From Papio anubis (taxonomy: Eukaryota; Chordata; Mammalia; Primates; Cercopithecidae), in contig NC_044978.1 in NCBI RefSeq assembly GCF_008728515.1, positions 5,971,771 to 6,035,770 of the forward strand: a stretch of DNA of 64,000 bases. The letters run 5' to 3'. The translations under genes were made by a program, and so were the position numbers. The notes under the pieces are model-generated. The model was not told the origin of the DNA and ran no database searches. It was given only the letters and a program-made list of their open reading frames with translations. Of this stretch, positions 1 to 10,163 are shown one piece after another; the first letter of the stretch is position 1; every line of letters begins with the position of its first letter.

Positions 1-799
1 GTGCCTGACACAGCGCTGGAGGAGGCAGGCCAAGACAGAAGGAAATGCCGTCACACACAGAGCTCCCAGGACGCATGCCACAGTGGGTCACTGCTCTGGG
101 AAGCCGCAGTATCCCGGGGTTCACGGTGGAGATAGAAGGCTGCAGCAACCTCAGGCGGCTGGAAGATGGGGTGCCCCAGACTGGATTCCACCCCTTCAAG
201 ACACCAGGAAGCCTTCCATGAGTGCCAGGGACTCCTGGATTCATGAGAAGGAGGTGATTTTGGACTAACCATGCATCCCCGGCTTCCACGCCAGAGAGCT
301 AGGCTAAGGGACATCATGTGCTCCCCAAACGTACATTACTGGGGAGCGGGGAGGTGACATCCTGCTTACAGGGACAAGTCATTTTACACTGACAGACGGG
401 CTCTCACTTTAGAAAATTATTATAGGGCTTTCACAATAAAGTGGGAAAACGGAGGCATATATCCTGTTTATTTTCATCTTCAGAGTGAAATCTACAGCAC
501 AGAGGTATGCTTGCAAAGTGTTACTGTCATAAGAACATCTTCAGACGTGGATCTGCTCAGTGTGGGGTCTCCCACCGTCCCAAGCACTTTCCCAATTTAC
601 CTGCTTCTTCAAGCCCCAAAGACTCAGATGAATCCTTTCTACCTCTTTATCTACGTCATTTATCCATTTATCAAATTCTCAACGATACACTGCCAGCTCT
701 GGCCCTTGGCAGCGTCCAGCTTGACTGGTCTGCATCAAGACAGACTGAGGCCAAGATATCAACAGCTGTTTAAGCCAGTTCCTCCCACGCCAGTGTGAT
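1..799. other. Non-repetitive intron sequence
   Basis: I see no recognisable repeat or exon here. The first 350 bases are moderately GC-rich and the rest drifts to AT-rich. Short open frames on both strands lack splice context or similarity I can recognise. Confidence 0.5.
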
Positions 800-1110
800 T
801 TTTATTTTTATTTTTGTATGTATTGAGATAGGGTCTCACTCTGTCACCCAGGCTACAGTGCGGTGGCACAATCTTGGCTCACTGTAGCTTCAATATCCCA
901 GGCTCAGAGGATCCTCCCACCTCAGCCTCAAAGCAGCTGGGACCACAGGCACACAGCACCATGCTCAGCTAATTTTTTTTAAACTTTTTTGTAGAAATGG
1001 GATCTTGCTATGTCGCCCCAGGCTGGTCCAGAACTCCTGGGCTCAAGTGATCCCCCGACTTAGACCTCCCAAAGTGCTGGGATTATAGGTGTGAGCCACC
1101 GTACTTGGCC
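800..1110 (-). mobile_element. Alu (old, J-like)
   Basis: This is a reverse-strand Alu: a T-rich start, the GAGATAGGGTCTCACTC head, two arms joined by a T-rich linker, and an end at GTACTTGGCC. High divergence and the right-arm sequence point to an AluJ-age copy. Confidence 0.9.
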
Positions 1111-1918
1111 TAGTATGATTCAAGTGGATTAAAATCTCTTGACGTAAGACCTCCTTAAAAATCCAGATCTAGCTATTATTATAGTATGCTATATATTAAA
1201 AAATTAGATCCAAAGCTTGTACCTTGGCAATATATCTATTTATTTCTCATTGAGATAAACTATAGACCATATCATTCATTTCCCCCACATTAAGAAATGT
1301 TGGAAATTATACCATGTCTACAGCTATGCAACAAGGGTTTAAAACTTATTTCACAAATATATAAACTAAGTAGGAGGATACAAGTACAGTCTCCAAACTT
1401 CAAGTAACTAATGTTAAAGCCCACCTCATACACTGAAAATTCTATTTTTAAGGTGACCAGATCATTACTGTGTGATATTTTAGGCAGACTAAAGAAATTT
1501 TAAATTCCTCGCAGCAGATAGTTTGTATATAATGAACTTTCCCGGGTTTTTATCCCAAAATATGTGATCGACCTCAGGAACAGAAAGCATCTAAATACTT
1601 TCAACCCATCACAAGATACAGATACCATTTCAGTTTGATGAGCCCTTTTAAAAGAACTTGGCAATAATCGGCAAATTTACCTCTTGATGCAATTTATTTT
1701 CCAAATTCAAAGTAAACCCACAAGGAAACAAATGTGCTCAATATCATAATTAATCTACAAGCAGTAAAATTTATAAATCTTTGCAAAGCCAGATTTATTA
1801 CAGCAAAACCTGAAATCTCAGAAGTTCATTCTAAATGCTTTATTACAATAAAACTGACATGCCTTTGCTGAAAACACCTTTGAGCCAAAGTGAGGTAATT
1901 CATAAAATGGTTTTTTAT
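1111..1918. other. AT-rich unique intron sequence
   Basis: I recognise nothing specific in this AT-rich stretch between two Alus. Confidence 0.45.
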
Positions 1919-2218
1919 GGGCTGGGCCTGGTGGCTCACGCCTGTAATCCCAGCACTTTGGGAGGCCGAGGTGGGTGGATCACAAGGTCAGGAGATCAAG
2001 ACCATCCTGGCCAACACGGTGAAACCCCGTCTCTACTAAAAAATACAAAAAACTAGCCGGGCGAGGTGGCGGGCACCTGTAGTCCCAGCTACTCGGGAGC
2101 CTGAGGCAGGAGAATGGTGTGAACCCAGGAAGTGGAGCTTGCAGGGAGCAGAGATCGCGCCACTGACTCCAGCCTGGGCAACAGAGCGAGACTCTGTCTC
2201 AAAAAAAAAAAAAAAAAA
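1919..2218 (+). mobile_element. Alu (Y-like)
   Basis: A full-length forward Alu starting GGGCTGGGCCTGGTGG and ending in an A run. The right arm has the AluY-type GTAGTCCCAGCTACTCGGG and GGAGCTTGCAG signature. One base of the CACTGCACTCC segment is missing (CACTGACTCC). Confidence 0.93.
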
Positions 2219-2399
2219 TTTATCACTACCTAGAAGTCACTACAGTTTTAAATGCATCCGTGTTCACTGTTTAGACTTAATCCTGTGATTTTCATATGAC
2301 AGGTAAGCTTCCTTAGGAGCCAGGCCCGCGTCTTAAACTTCTCTAAATCTTCGGCAGACTGCAACCCAGCACACATCTCCGGAGACTCACGCCTTCTCT

Positions 2400-2630
2400 C
2401 TGCAGAACACCATCCCACACGGCCCCACAGGACCTGGCCTGGGCCTGCCTCTGACCTCAGCTGCAGTTACACCTTCTGCTCCTTTCCTGGCTCAACAAGC
2501 CCAGCCCCATGGGCCACCCTCTCTGTGTCTCCAGCACAGCAAGCTGATTTCCACCTGCTCCTGTGTCATTGCTGGTTGGTGGATACCTGCCTCACTGGTC
2601 AAGTGTCACCCCAAATGAAGTACTGTTGAG
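2400..2630 (+). mobile_element. L2 LINE fragment
   Basis: Diverged sequence with the typical L2 3' region pattern: CCTGGCCTGGGCCTGCCTC, a run of pyrimidine-rich text, then AAGTGTCACC. It is a decayed, non-coding remnant. Confidence 0.55.
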
Positions 2631-2649
2631 TAGTCATCCAGGAAACTGC

Positions 2650-3205
2650 TTCTAGCATCCCGGGGCCTGGGTCCAGATCCCAGCTCTATCACTTACTAAC
2701 TAGGCATCCCTGGAGAACATTTATCTTTCTGTTCCTTAAGGTTCTTGTTTGTATATGGATAAAATAATGATACCTAAATGATATAAGTGTCTTAAAGATT
2801 AGATTAGATCATTAAAAAAAAAAAAAAAAAGCATTTAGGGCCGGGCACGGTGGCTCATGCCTGTAATCCCAGCACTTTGGGAAGCCGGGGCAGGCGGATG
2901 ACCTGAGCTCAGGAGTTCGAGACCAGCCTGATCAATATGGAGAAACCCCGTCTCTACTAAAAATACAAAATTAGCCAGGCGTGGTGGCACATGCCTGTAA
3001 TCCCAGCTACTACGGAGGCTGAGGCAGGAGAATCACTTGAACCTGGGAGGCAGAGGTTATGGTGAGCTGAGATCGTGCTACTGCACTCCAGCCTGGGCAA
3101 CAAGAGCGAAACTTCGTCTCAAAAAAAATTAAATAAATAAATAAATAAAACATTTAGAAAATAGTTGGTGATCAATAAATGTTAATGTTAGCTATTCTGT
3201 CATTT
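2650..3205 (+). mobile_element. MIR split by an Alu
   Basis: The core at 2665-2815 matches MIR (CCCAGCTCTATCACTTACTA and later bases). After the Alu the MIR 3' end resumes at about 3151 with ATCAATAAATGTTA. The flanks of the Alu share CATTTAG, consistent with a target-site duplication. Confidence 0.75.
2838..3150 (+). mobile_element. Alu (S-like) inside MIR
   Basis: A full-length forward Alu (GGGCCGGGCACGGTGG) with an A-rich AAATAAATAAAT tail. It interrupts a MIR and is flanked by CATTTAG on both sides. Confidence 0.93.
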
Positions 3206-3725
3206 CTCCCCAGCGCTCTCTATTCTACCAAGTGCTTAATTTTTACAGCACTTAAAACTATTCGAACTTTTTATTTCTTTAATTTTTCTTTTTTTTTTTT
3301 GAGACAGAGTCTCATTGTCACCCAAGCTGGAGTGCAGTGGCATGATCTCTGCTCACTACACCTTCTGCCTCCTGGGTTCAAGCGATTCTCCTGCCTCAGC
3401 CTCCCAAGTAGCTAGGATTACAGGTGTCCGCCACCATGCCTGGCTAATTTTTGTGTTTTTAGTAGAGAGAGGGTTTCACCCTGTTGGCCAGGCTGGTCTC
3501 AAACTCCTGACCTCAGGTGACCCAACCGCCATGGCCTCACAAAGTGCTGGGATTACAGGTGTGAGCCACCGCGCCTGGACCATTTCTTTAATTTTTCAAA
3601 TGTCTGTTGTCCCACTAGAATGGAACCTCCAAAAGTACAGGAACTTTATCTGACTTGTTCTCCACTTCAGTGCCTAGAACACATCCCAGGAACTGGTGGA
3701 TGCTCCAGTCACTGAATGAATCAAT
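3206..3725 (+). mobile_element. L2 3' end split by an Alu
   Basis: The sequence at 3610-3725 has the L2 3' pattern: CCCACTAGAATGGAACCTCC, then GTGCCTAGAACA, then CTGAATGAATCAA. It continues leftward across the Alu at 3288-3580. The left limit is uncertain. Confidence 0.6.
3288..3580 (-). mobile_element. Alu (S-like) with target-site duplication
   Basis: A reverse-strand Alu from its T run to CGCGCCTGGAC. The flanks repeat ATTTCTTTAATTTTT (about 3272-3287 and 3583-3598), a clear target-site duplication. Confidence 0.93.
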
Positions 3726-3883
3726 AGCTACAATTTAAAAGGCTTTAAAACAATTGTTAAGCAATTCAAGCTATTCGTCTAGGAATATTATTCAATGTTA
3801 AGTTGACTTAAGTAAGTTCCTGAACTATAACTTCTTTTGAGTATACAAATGTCTGCGGAGTATACATTTTTAAAAATAATTCT

Positions 3884-4553
3884 AGGCTGGGCTTAGGTGC
3901 TAATATCTGTAATCTCAGCACTTCAGGAGGCTGAGATGGGAAGATTGTTTGAGGCCAGGAGTTCAAAACCAGTGATTTGATTTGGAGCTGTGTCCCCATC
4001 TAAATCTCATCTTATAGCTCCCATAATTCCCACATGTTATGGGAGGGACCCTGTGGGAGGTGACTGAATTATGGGGATAGATCTTTCCCATGCTCTTCTC
4101 ATGATAGTGAATGGATCTCATGAGATCTGATGGTTTTAAAAAAGGGAGTTTCCTTGCACAACTCTCTCTTTGCCTGCTACCATCCACGTAAGATGTGACT
4201 TGCTCCTCCTTGCCCTCCACCATAATTGTGAGGCTTCTCCAGCCATGTGAAACTGTGAGTTCTCTATTAAACTTCTTTCCTTTGTAAATTGCCCAGTCTT
4301 GGGTATGTCTTTATCAGTGGCATAAAAATGGACTATTACAACCAGCCTTGGCAACATAGGGAGACCCTGTCTCTACAAAAAAGAAGTTAAAAATTAGCCG
4401 GGCATAGTGGTGCATGCCTACAGCCCAGCTACTAAGGAGGCTGAGGCAGAAGGACCACTTGAGCTCAGGAGTTGGAGGCTGCAGTGAGCCATGATGGTGC
4501 CACTGCACTCCAGCCTCGGCAAGAGAATGAAACCTTGTCTGAAAAAAAAAAAA
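3884..4553 (+). mobile_element. Old Alu interrupted by a solo LTR
   Basis: The left part at 3884-3972 starts GGCTGGGCTTAGGTG. The right part at 4341-4553 continues with CAGCCTTGGCAACATAGGG and ends in an A run. Joining them gives one J-like Alu, so the LTR between them inserted later. Confidence 0.88.
3973..4340 (+). mobile_element. THE1-like MaLR solo LTR
   Basis: This 368-bp element begins TGATTTGATTTGG and ends GGACTATTACA, with THE1-type landmarks such as TAGCTCCCATAATTCCCAC and AATTGCCCAGTCTTGGG. A 5-bp duplication ACCAG flanks it at 3968-3972 and 4341-4345. That length is typical of ERVL-MaLR insertions. No internal retroviral genes are present. Confidence 0.88.
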
Positions 4554-5065
4554 AATCTGTCTTAAAAATCTACTATTTGGGGAAACCACTTTAAGAAAGC
4601 AACTCTTTTCAAGAAAACCAATAAAAATTTTGGAAAAGAATAAAATCTTGATGCCCATGTGTTCTAAACAATTTTATAATGCAAAATACAAGTTCTGATG
4701 CAAAGTCTAAAAGAGCGTATTTGGTCTGAACTATTTAAACATGTAATGATCAAATGGGAAAGTGTAAAGTGCCACTTTCCCATTTGGGCACAGAGATGCA
4801 CCCGTGCTCCCTGAGGTCTGGAGGGGGAGCACATGGCTCCACACAAAGGCTAAGGGCTTGTAACTGAGGCTAGAAGGCCCTCCAGCCTCAACCAGACTAA
4901 TGGTTTCTTTCTTCAGGAGCTAACCGTGGTCTGTGCAAGTGTCCCGAAGGAGAGCAAACACTCTAAAGAAGCACTTGGCATTTCTCCCTCTGTTTCAATA
5001 GACCCAGCTGGTGCTTCTATTTCTAATTCCCTCCCAGTCCCACCCTTCGCCCTCACTGGCACGGA
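4554..5065. other. Unique intron sequence
   Basis: I recognise no repeat or exon in this stretch. A short inverted motif (AAAGTG...CACTTT) at about 4760-4780 has no evident function. Confidence 0.4.
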
Positions 5066-5525
5066 ATTCTCATTGAAACATAGATCAAATTACGTCATTC
5101 CCGCCCCTGCTTAGAAGCCCCCAGTGGTTTCTAGATCTTCACATCTGGCCCTCTCCCACCTTTCCACTGTCTTATCGCCCCAGCCAGTTTCCAAACACAT
5201 CTCCAACCCCAAGCCTTCACTCAAGCTCCGGTCACCTCCTTCCCCAGCGGGGAGAGTTCTTCTGCTCTGCAGGAACGCCCGCCCCACCCCCATCTCCATC
5301 TGCACAAGCTCAAGTGAAAGCCTCATACCTGGGAAACCTCCCCTACCAGTTCACAAGACAGAAGCAACTGCTTCTCCTTCACTCAAAACAAAGAGTGCTC
5401 AAAGCATTTAGCACACTCTCCATTTCTTACGTCAGAATACCCCAAAAGATGGCATGTCCCATCAGTCTTCCTATTTGCAGGAGTGACACAGAGGCTGGCG
5501 CTAGAAAGCACTCAATAAACATGCA
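5066..5525 (+). mobile_element. L2 LINE remnant
   Basis: The segment reads like the L2 reverse transcriptase C-terminus and 3' end: CCCCTGCTTAGAAGCCCCCA, then ATCTGGCCCTCTCCCACC. It closes with GCACTCAATAAACATG. It is too decayed to encode protein. Confidence 0.65.
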
Positions 5526-6783
5526 TGGGTTTTCATTTACTGTGATTTACTCAAAATACACAGCACAATTTTAAAACATTACCAGCATCCTGTATACCCT
5601 TTGAAGGGTTCTGAAAATCAAAAGTCCAAACTTTTTCTCGACATGCCCACAGTAGGTTATTTCTAAGAATGGACTTGCATATTCTAGTAGGTTATTTCTA
5701 AATAGTGGGTTGGAAGATGCCAAGTCAAAACCACTTTTCCTTTGAGTGGCTTAACACCCTGCTTCTTGTTGAATCCAGTAATCATCTCCTTGTTGTCCAA
5801 CCCTTACCTGAAATTTTACAGTTGGTTAGAACCATATACTTTTGGAATTACTGGCACCAAAATACTCACGATTTCAACACGGGTGTTTCAAGTTACAGAA
5901 TAAAATATTAACTCCTGGCAAATCCTGCTGTGAAAGTGTAGGTTTGCCTCAACTGTACCACAGCCTCTCTGCTCTGGGTTGTGGGAAATCATCCACCCAG
6001 GCCAACCCAAGTCAAGAGATGGGGCAAAACCGTTCCTCTCCTTTCTTCACTGGCAGGATCTAATGGAACACTCATTACCACTCTCTATGGTGGGATCTAA
6101 GAGATCATCTGAAACACAACCAAATTTTCTAAATAATCCTTATCCCCCACAAGAATGATAAAATTTGAACAAGCTTTTGGCTACCAGCTATTTCAGAGGA
6201 CTATTGGTAACTGATGAGCTTAATTCGAGTTCAACAAGTGGGAATGTAATGTGCCTCCTGTAAAGCTCATCTATGTGTCTGGCTCTATGGCTGTTTCATA
6301 TGCATGAATTAATGAGCTAAAATCCCAAAACAACGTAAAAGGGCCCAACAATATATGTACTACAGATGGGGGTCAATTGAAAGGGATGCTGCAAGAAATC
6401 TATTACTGAGTATCAAAGATAGCATTTGGTTTCTGGTTTTGTACATATAACAATAGATAGATTCCAGGCTATTCCTATGATAACATGACTCTTTTCAGAG
6501 TACAGTTTCAGCCAGGATTCCCCGCATCCCCCCCTCCTCCTGCCCCCGCCAGCATTTGAACTTGTCATCACGTGTATTGTGACTCAGAATAAAAGGTTGT
6601 GAGCCAATCCTCATCAGCTTCCAGACTGGAATTTCAAAGCCCAATAAAAGATCTGGCAACAAAAAATGAGGAAGCCTGCAGCAGATACTGAGAATTTTTA
6701 CAGTAGATAAAAATCTTTCAAACAATTCAGCATTTTATCATCATTACTGAAGCAAAATTGGAATTCCAGTGGAGATTTTAACA
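5526..6783. other. Unique intron sequence with a small direct repeat
   Basis: This is mostly unrecognised, moderately AT-rich sequence. A 16-bp motif AGTAGGTTATTTCTAA occurs twice, near 5651 and 5689. Confidence 0.45.
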
Positions 6784-6802
6784 CCCCCCCCCCCCCCCCC
6801 CA
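6784..6802 (+). repeat. Poly-C run, 19 bases
   Basis: An uninterrupted run of 19 C residues sits in STOX2 intron 1. On the minus (transcribed) strand it is a run of 19 G. Confidence 0.97.
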
Positions 6803-7230
6803 GGCAGTTCAAAAGAAAGTTACCACTTGGATCCCAGCAGGTATCACCCCTATTCTTTTATCTGATGCTTGGGCTTTAAGAGGGAGTCCCACTGCTTCCT
6901 CTGAGGGTGCAGAGGTAGAGCGAGGAGCTCAGTACTGCAGAGGCTGGCAGGCCCCATCAGCTGCCAGTCAGCAGAGACAGCTCAGGTCAGGTCACCTACC
7001 CAGGTCAGGGCAACAGTCAACCAATTACAGCAATTTGGAACCTTTAAAAATTGAAAAATATTTCTCTTTGGTTAATATGACAGATCACCAATTCCTATGA
7101 ATTTATAAATTCTGCTGAAATAAAAAAAAATACATGAGCATACTGAAATATTTACAAATGAAATTAAGTTGGTGTAATGTCTGGGATTTCAAAATAGAAC
7201 TGGTGGGGGGTAGATGGGGGTATAAATGCA
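6803..7230. other. Unique intron sequence
   Basis: I recognise no specific element. The part at 6860-7020 is moderately GC-rich. Confidence 0.4.
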
Positions 7231-7365
7231 GTAAGACCGGCCATGCCATTGATACTTTTTGGCGCTGGATGATGAGTACACGGTTGGGGTTCAATATAAT
7301 ATTTTTGAGTTACACTACTTTTGTATACATTTGAAATTATGCAAAATAAAACATTAAAAAGTGTG
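7231..7365 (+). mobile_element. Possible old L1 3' end
   Basis: The end reads TATACATTTGAAATTATGC followed by AAAATAAAACATTAAAAA. This resembles the tail of old L1M elements. The call is weak because the body is too diverged. Confidence 0.35.
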
Positions 7366-8229
7366 AAACCGAGTTTCAAAGAAAATTATTAAAAGCCTCT
7401 AGAGCAATCTATACGGTGCATATAAATGACTACATATATCCGTACGTACTAACGTACTAATGTGTCACTGTCCTACAGTGCAAAAGCAAGTTAAGTCTCA
7501 GAGGCGTTCATCTTGGCCCTTTACGGAGGCTGCTTAATTTCAGGGACTGAGGTTTCTGCTAAAGTCAAGAGAATTGAGAAAATTAAGGCACCTTTTAAAA
7601 TTCAGCGCAGGTTACAAAATACACAAGATGCAAGCTTTGCTAGCTTTTTGTCTACTCAAGTCAAAGAAAGCTTCGTAAAGATCTCTTCTATGCCAAAATA
7701 GACAAAACACAACAAAATAAAAATGCTATAAACTTGTCACACGCATAGATGGAGTCACATCAGCAGGTAACAGCTAATCCTTCAGAGGAAGGCAGCAGAG
7801 CAACAGCGAGTAACGAAAAAGGAGACTTCACAGTGTTTCAGCGTTTGAACTTTTGACCTCCCCAAATGTCAAGAAAGAATTTCTAAACCGCGGAACTAGA
7901 AAGAATGCTTTCTTCCTTAAAATTGTTTCCTAAAGCTTTACTATTTACTACGTACGCTTTTAGCCACCGGACCCAAAGTACAAAACTCAAAAGTCTATTC
8001 TAAAGGCGATGCAAACTGGATGAAGGAGGGGAAATTAAGTAGTGCAATAAAAACCAGCAAGTCAAAGCAGCACTGAGTGCGGCGGCGACCTTCACCTCTG
8101 GGCGACTCTGCCCCCTTCACGTTTTGCTCTCTTTTGTGGAAAATCAGATTCTTTTTCCTCCGGCCTCTTTGTGTCTCTTCCTTCCCTCAAACACACAAAA
8201 CGACTTGAGAGATGTGCTGCAGGTGAGAC
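7366..8229. other. Unique sequence at the left shoulder of the CpG island
   Basis: No repeat is recognised here. The absence of Alus next to the promoter is typical of promoter flanks. A small ACGTACTA-type duplication occurs at about 7443-7460. Confidence 0.45.
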
Positions 8230-8796
8230 ATTTAACACGAAATCCCCAGCCTTGTCTCGTTCAGAAATGAGCGCGCGCAACACTCAGCCCCCACCCGAGC
8301 TTCCCGGCGCGTCCCCCGCAGTCGCCGCCCAGGGAAGGGCGTCCCAGGCGCACCTGAGCCGCCGCTCCGGCTGGGAGTCCCGCGCAACCCGAGCCCCGGA
8401 GTCCTCCCCGCCCACCTCCGCCCGGCCCGCGCACTCCAGCCGCGGAGCGGTGCCGGGAGGGGGACACTCACGCGCCCCGAGCGCCGCGCCCTCAGAGCCG
8501 CCCGCCGAGCCGCGGCGCCCACCTGGCGGCCCCAGGCACCGCCCGCCACCGGGGAGGCTCCCGCGGGCAGGCGGGGGCGGTGCACGGGGAATGGGACGGC
8601 TCCGTCCTTTCGGTGCCAGGAAGTTCCCCAATCCCACGCTCGCAGAGGGCCCCCGGCTCCTCCCCCGGCAGGGACGCGGGCACCCAGGGGAGCCTCGGCT
8701 GTGCCCGCGGCGGGCTGGGGCAGGGCGGGGCTCCTGCGGCCGCACGGCACGGACGCAACCCGGCGGGAAGGGACGGGACGGGCGCCCGGCGGCCGC

Positions 8797-8802
8797 ACTC
8801 AC
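8797..8802 (-). other. STOX2: Splice donor of STOX2 exon 1
   Basis: The minus strand reads CTGG followed by GTGAGT, a near-consensus donor. It splits the codon after base 1 of Gly118. In the STOX family the next exon continues as Gly-Asp-Val, which fits this phase. Reading through the donor gives residues with no family match. Confidence 0.85.
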
Positions 8803-9154
8803 CCAGGCAGCGGATGTGGAAGCCCGAGGGCGGCCGCAGGGCCCGGCGCGTCCAGCCTTCGCGCAGCGCCTCCAGATGCTCCTCCTTGCCCTGGATCAGC
8901 AGGACCTGCTCGTCGATCCAGCCCAGGAAGAAGGTCTCGGCCACCGCGGCCGTGACTTTCTTGTTCCAGAAGTGCTGCATGTTCTCGGCTTTGAAGTCGG
9001 CGAAGATCTCGTAGCCGATGTGGTGCCGGGCGAGCTGGCGGGGCTGGGCCGGGGGCGCGCGCCGGGCTGCCCCGGGCCTTTCCCCCGGCTGCGCCTCGGC
9101 CGGGCCCAGGACGATGGCCAGGGAGTGAGGCGCGATCTGCAGAAACTTCTCCAT
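8803..9154 (-). CDS. STOX2: STOX2 first coding exon (partial CDS, storkhead-box protein 2, long N-terminal isoform)
   Basis: The minus strand encodes 117 complete residues plus one base of codon 118. Residues 1-20 read MEKFLQIAPHSLAIVLGPAE. Residues 21-45 are a Pro/Ala/Arg-rich linker. Residues 46-118 form a conserved block with FWN (62-64), GW (78-79), VLL (84-86), RRALRPP (103-109) and GFHIR (111-115). The same pattern occurs in the STOX1 N-terminus, just before its winged-helix domain, and I recall it in a STOX2 isoform. STOX proteins are nuclear DNA-binding regulators; STOX2 is linked to trophoblast and decidua biology. The winged-helix domain itself would be in later exons to the left. 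An in-frame ATG lies 12 bases upstream (9164-9166) with C at -3 and C at +4. The ATG at 9152-9154 has A at -3 and G at +4, so I chose it. Family membership is firm; STOX2 rather than another paralogue rests on recall. Confidence 0.86.
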
Positions 9155-9620
9155 CTTCCCAGGCATCTGCCGCGCCGACCTGGCTCACCGAGGCCGCCTC
9201 CCGCCGCTCCCGGGAACAGCCGCCGGGATGTGGCTGCAAGACCAGCGGGGAGCGCGACCGTCCCCCAGGGCAGGGCTGGCCGCGCCTCCCCCGCGCCCCG
9301 CGTCCCTGCAGCCCGGGCGCCCGGCGCAGTCCCTGGGCGCAGCCCACGGGTCTCCGCGGGGAAGGGACCGTGTGCGGGGCCCGCTCCGGCCCGAGCTCTG
9401 GAGCGCGTTACCTGCAGCTCCGGGCCACCCTTCGGGCAGCGCTCATTTTCCGGCGGCGGCACCCTCGCCTCCCCAGGCGCCCAGCGGCCCGCGGGGGCGG
9501 AGACGCGGGAGGAGGCGGTGAGGGGGCGGGCAGTGCGAACCCGGCCCGGGAACCCCCTCGGCTGGACGCGGCCCGAGGAATCCCGAGGAGTCCGATGACA
9601 GAGGTGGTTGGGGAGCGCGG
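9155..9620 (-). promoter_or_regulatory. STOX2: STOX2 5' UTR and TATA-less CpG promoter
   Basis: This sequence lies upstream of the chosen ATG on the minus strand. It has no TATA box in a sensible place. GC-box-like runs (GGGGCGG type) cluster at about 9493-9531. The exact transcription start cannot be read from sequence; it probably lies between about 9200 and 9550. The UTR would contain a short upstream ORF if transcription starts above 9446. Confidence 0.6.
9408..9446 (-). other. Possible 12-codon upstream ORF in STOX2 leader
   Basis: An ATG at 9444-9446 (minus) has A at -3 and opens a frame of 12 codons ending in TAA at 9408. The end of the frame overlaps CAG-GTAACG, a donor-like site with the cut at 9412/9411. 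It matters only if the transcript starts upstream of 9446. Confidence 0.35.
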
Positions 9621-9720
9621 ATGGCCAAGGGGTGAGCGTTGGGGTGTTGGGCCTCGAGGGAGACCCGAAGGCGGGGGGTGGGGGACGCAACGGCGACACT
9701 TGGAAGGCACCGATTCCGGA

Positions 9721-10163
9721 GCGGTGAGTGTCGCTCCTCCCCACGCTCCACCCCTGCCCCCACCTCCCACCTCCCGCTGGAACAAGTGGATTCGCTGACT
9801 GGTTAATGAATGTACCCTTGGAAGTGGCTTTTTAAAAAACTTAGTCAACCACGAAAAATTGTCATCAGTCCCTCCTCCCAAACTCTTGTGGAATTCTACG
9901 CTCTTGTCTTCAGTATATAGTTTGGCCTACCCTAGAGGAAACCCAGTCAACCATTCCTAGTATTATCTAGATAACCCTCGGTTTATGAAGAGGTTACAGA
10001 AATTTACCAGGAAAGGTAACGATGATGCTTTTAAGAAAATTCCTTACGTTTGTTTCTATGCAAAATTCTGTTTGACTTATTTTTTAATCGAGAGTCACTA
10101 GTAGTCATATATGAAAAGAGATGATTGTCATAAGAAGCATTAAGGGGTTATGCTACATTTACC
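9721..10163. other. Right shoulder of the CpG island and unique sequence
   Basis: G+C falls quickly after about 9780. A plus-strand donor-like GTGAGT sits at 9724-9729. Nothing else is recognised. Confidence 0.45.

Larger units (their letters stand above)
1..8802 (-). other. STOX2: STOX2 intron 1 (3' part lies outside the window)
   Basis: Everything left of the exon 1 donor is inferred intron. No second STOX2 exon was recognised: neither the winged-helix coding sequence nor the alternative short N-terminus appears on the minus strand. The intron holds Alus, L2, MIR, a solo LTR and unique sequence, annotated separately. Confidence 0.75.
8230..9720. promoter_or_regulatory. CpG island over STOX2 exon 1 and promoter
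   Basis: This is a long stretch of very high G+C with dense CpG, sharply bounded by AT-rich DNA on both sides. It covers exon 1, the start of intron 1 and the presumed promoter. No Alu or LTR interrupts it. Long open frames on both strands here are a by-product of few AT-rich stop codons. Confidence 0.9.

Noticed and set aside
8799..9347. 182-codon minus-strand frame overlapping STOX2 exon 1 in another phase
   Set aside because: Its first codon is GTG, not ATG, and its stop lies in the splice donor. No family resemblance is seen.
8171..9598. 475-codon plus-strand open frame across the CpG island
   Set aside because: It is antisense to the STOX2 exon, begins at GTG, is low-complexity Pro/Arg/Ala/Gly, and exists because GC-rich DNA has few stop codons.
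8896..9881. Other long minus-strand frames in the island
   Set aside because: They are out of frame with the conserved STOX block, or low-complexity. Only the MEKFLQ frame has recognisable protein similarity.
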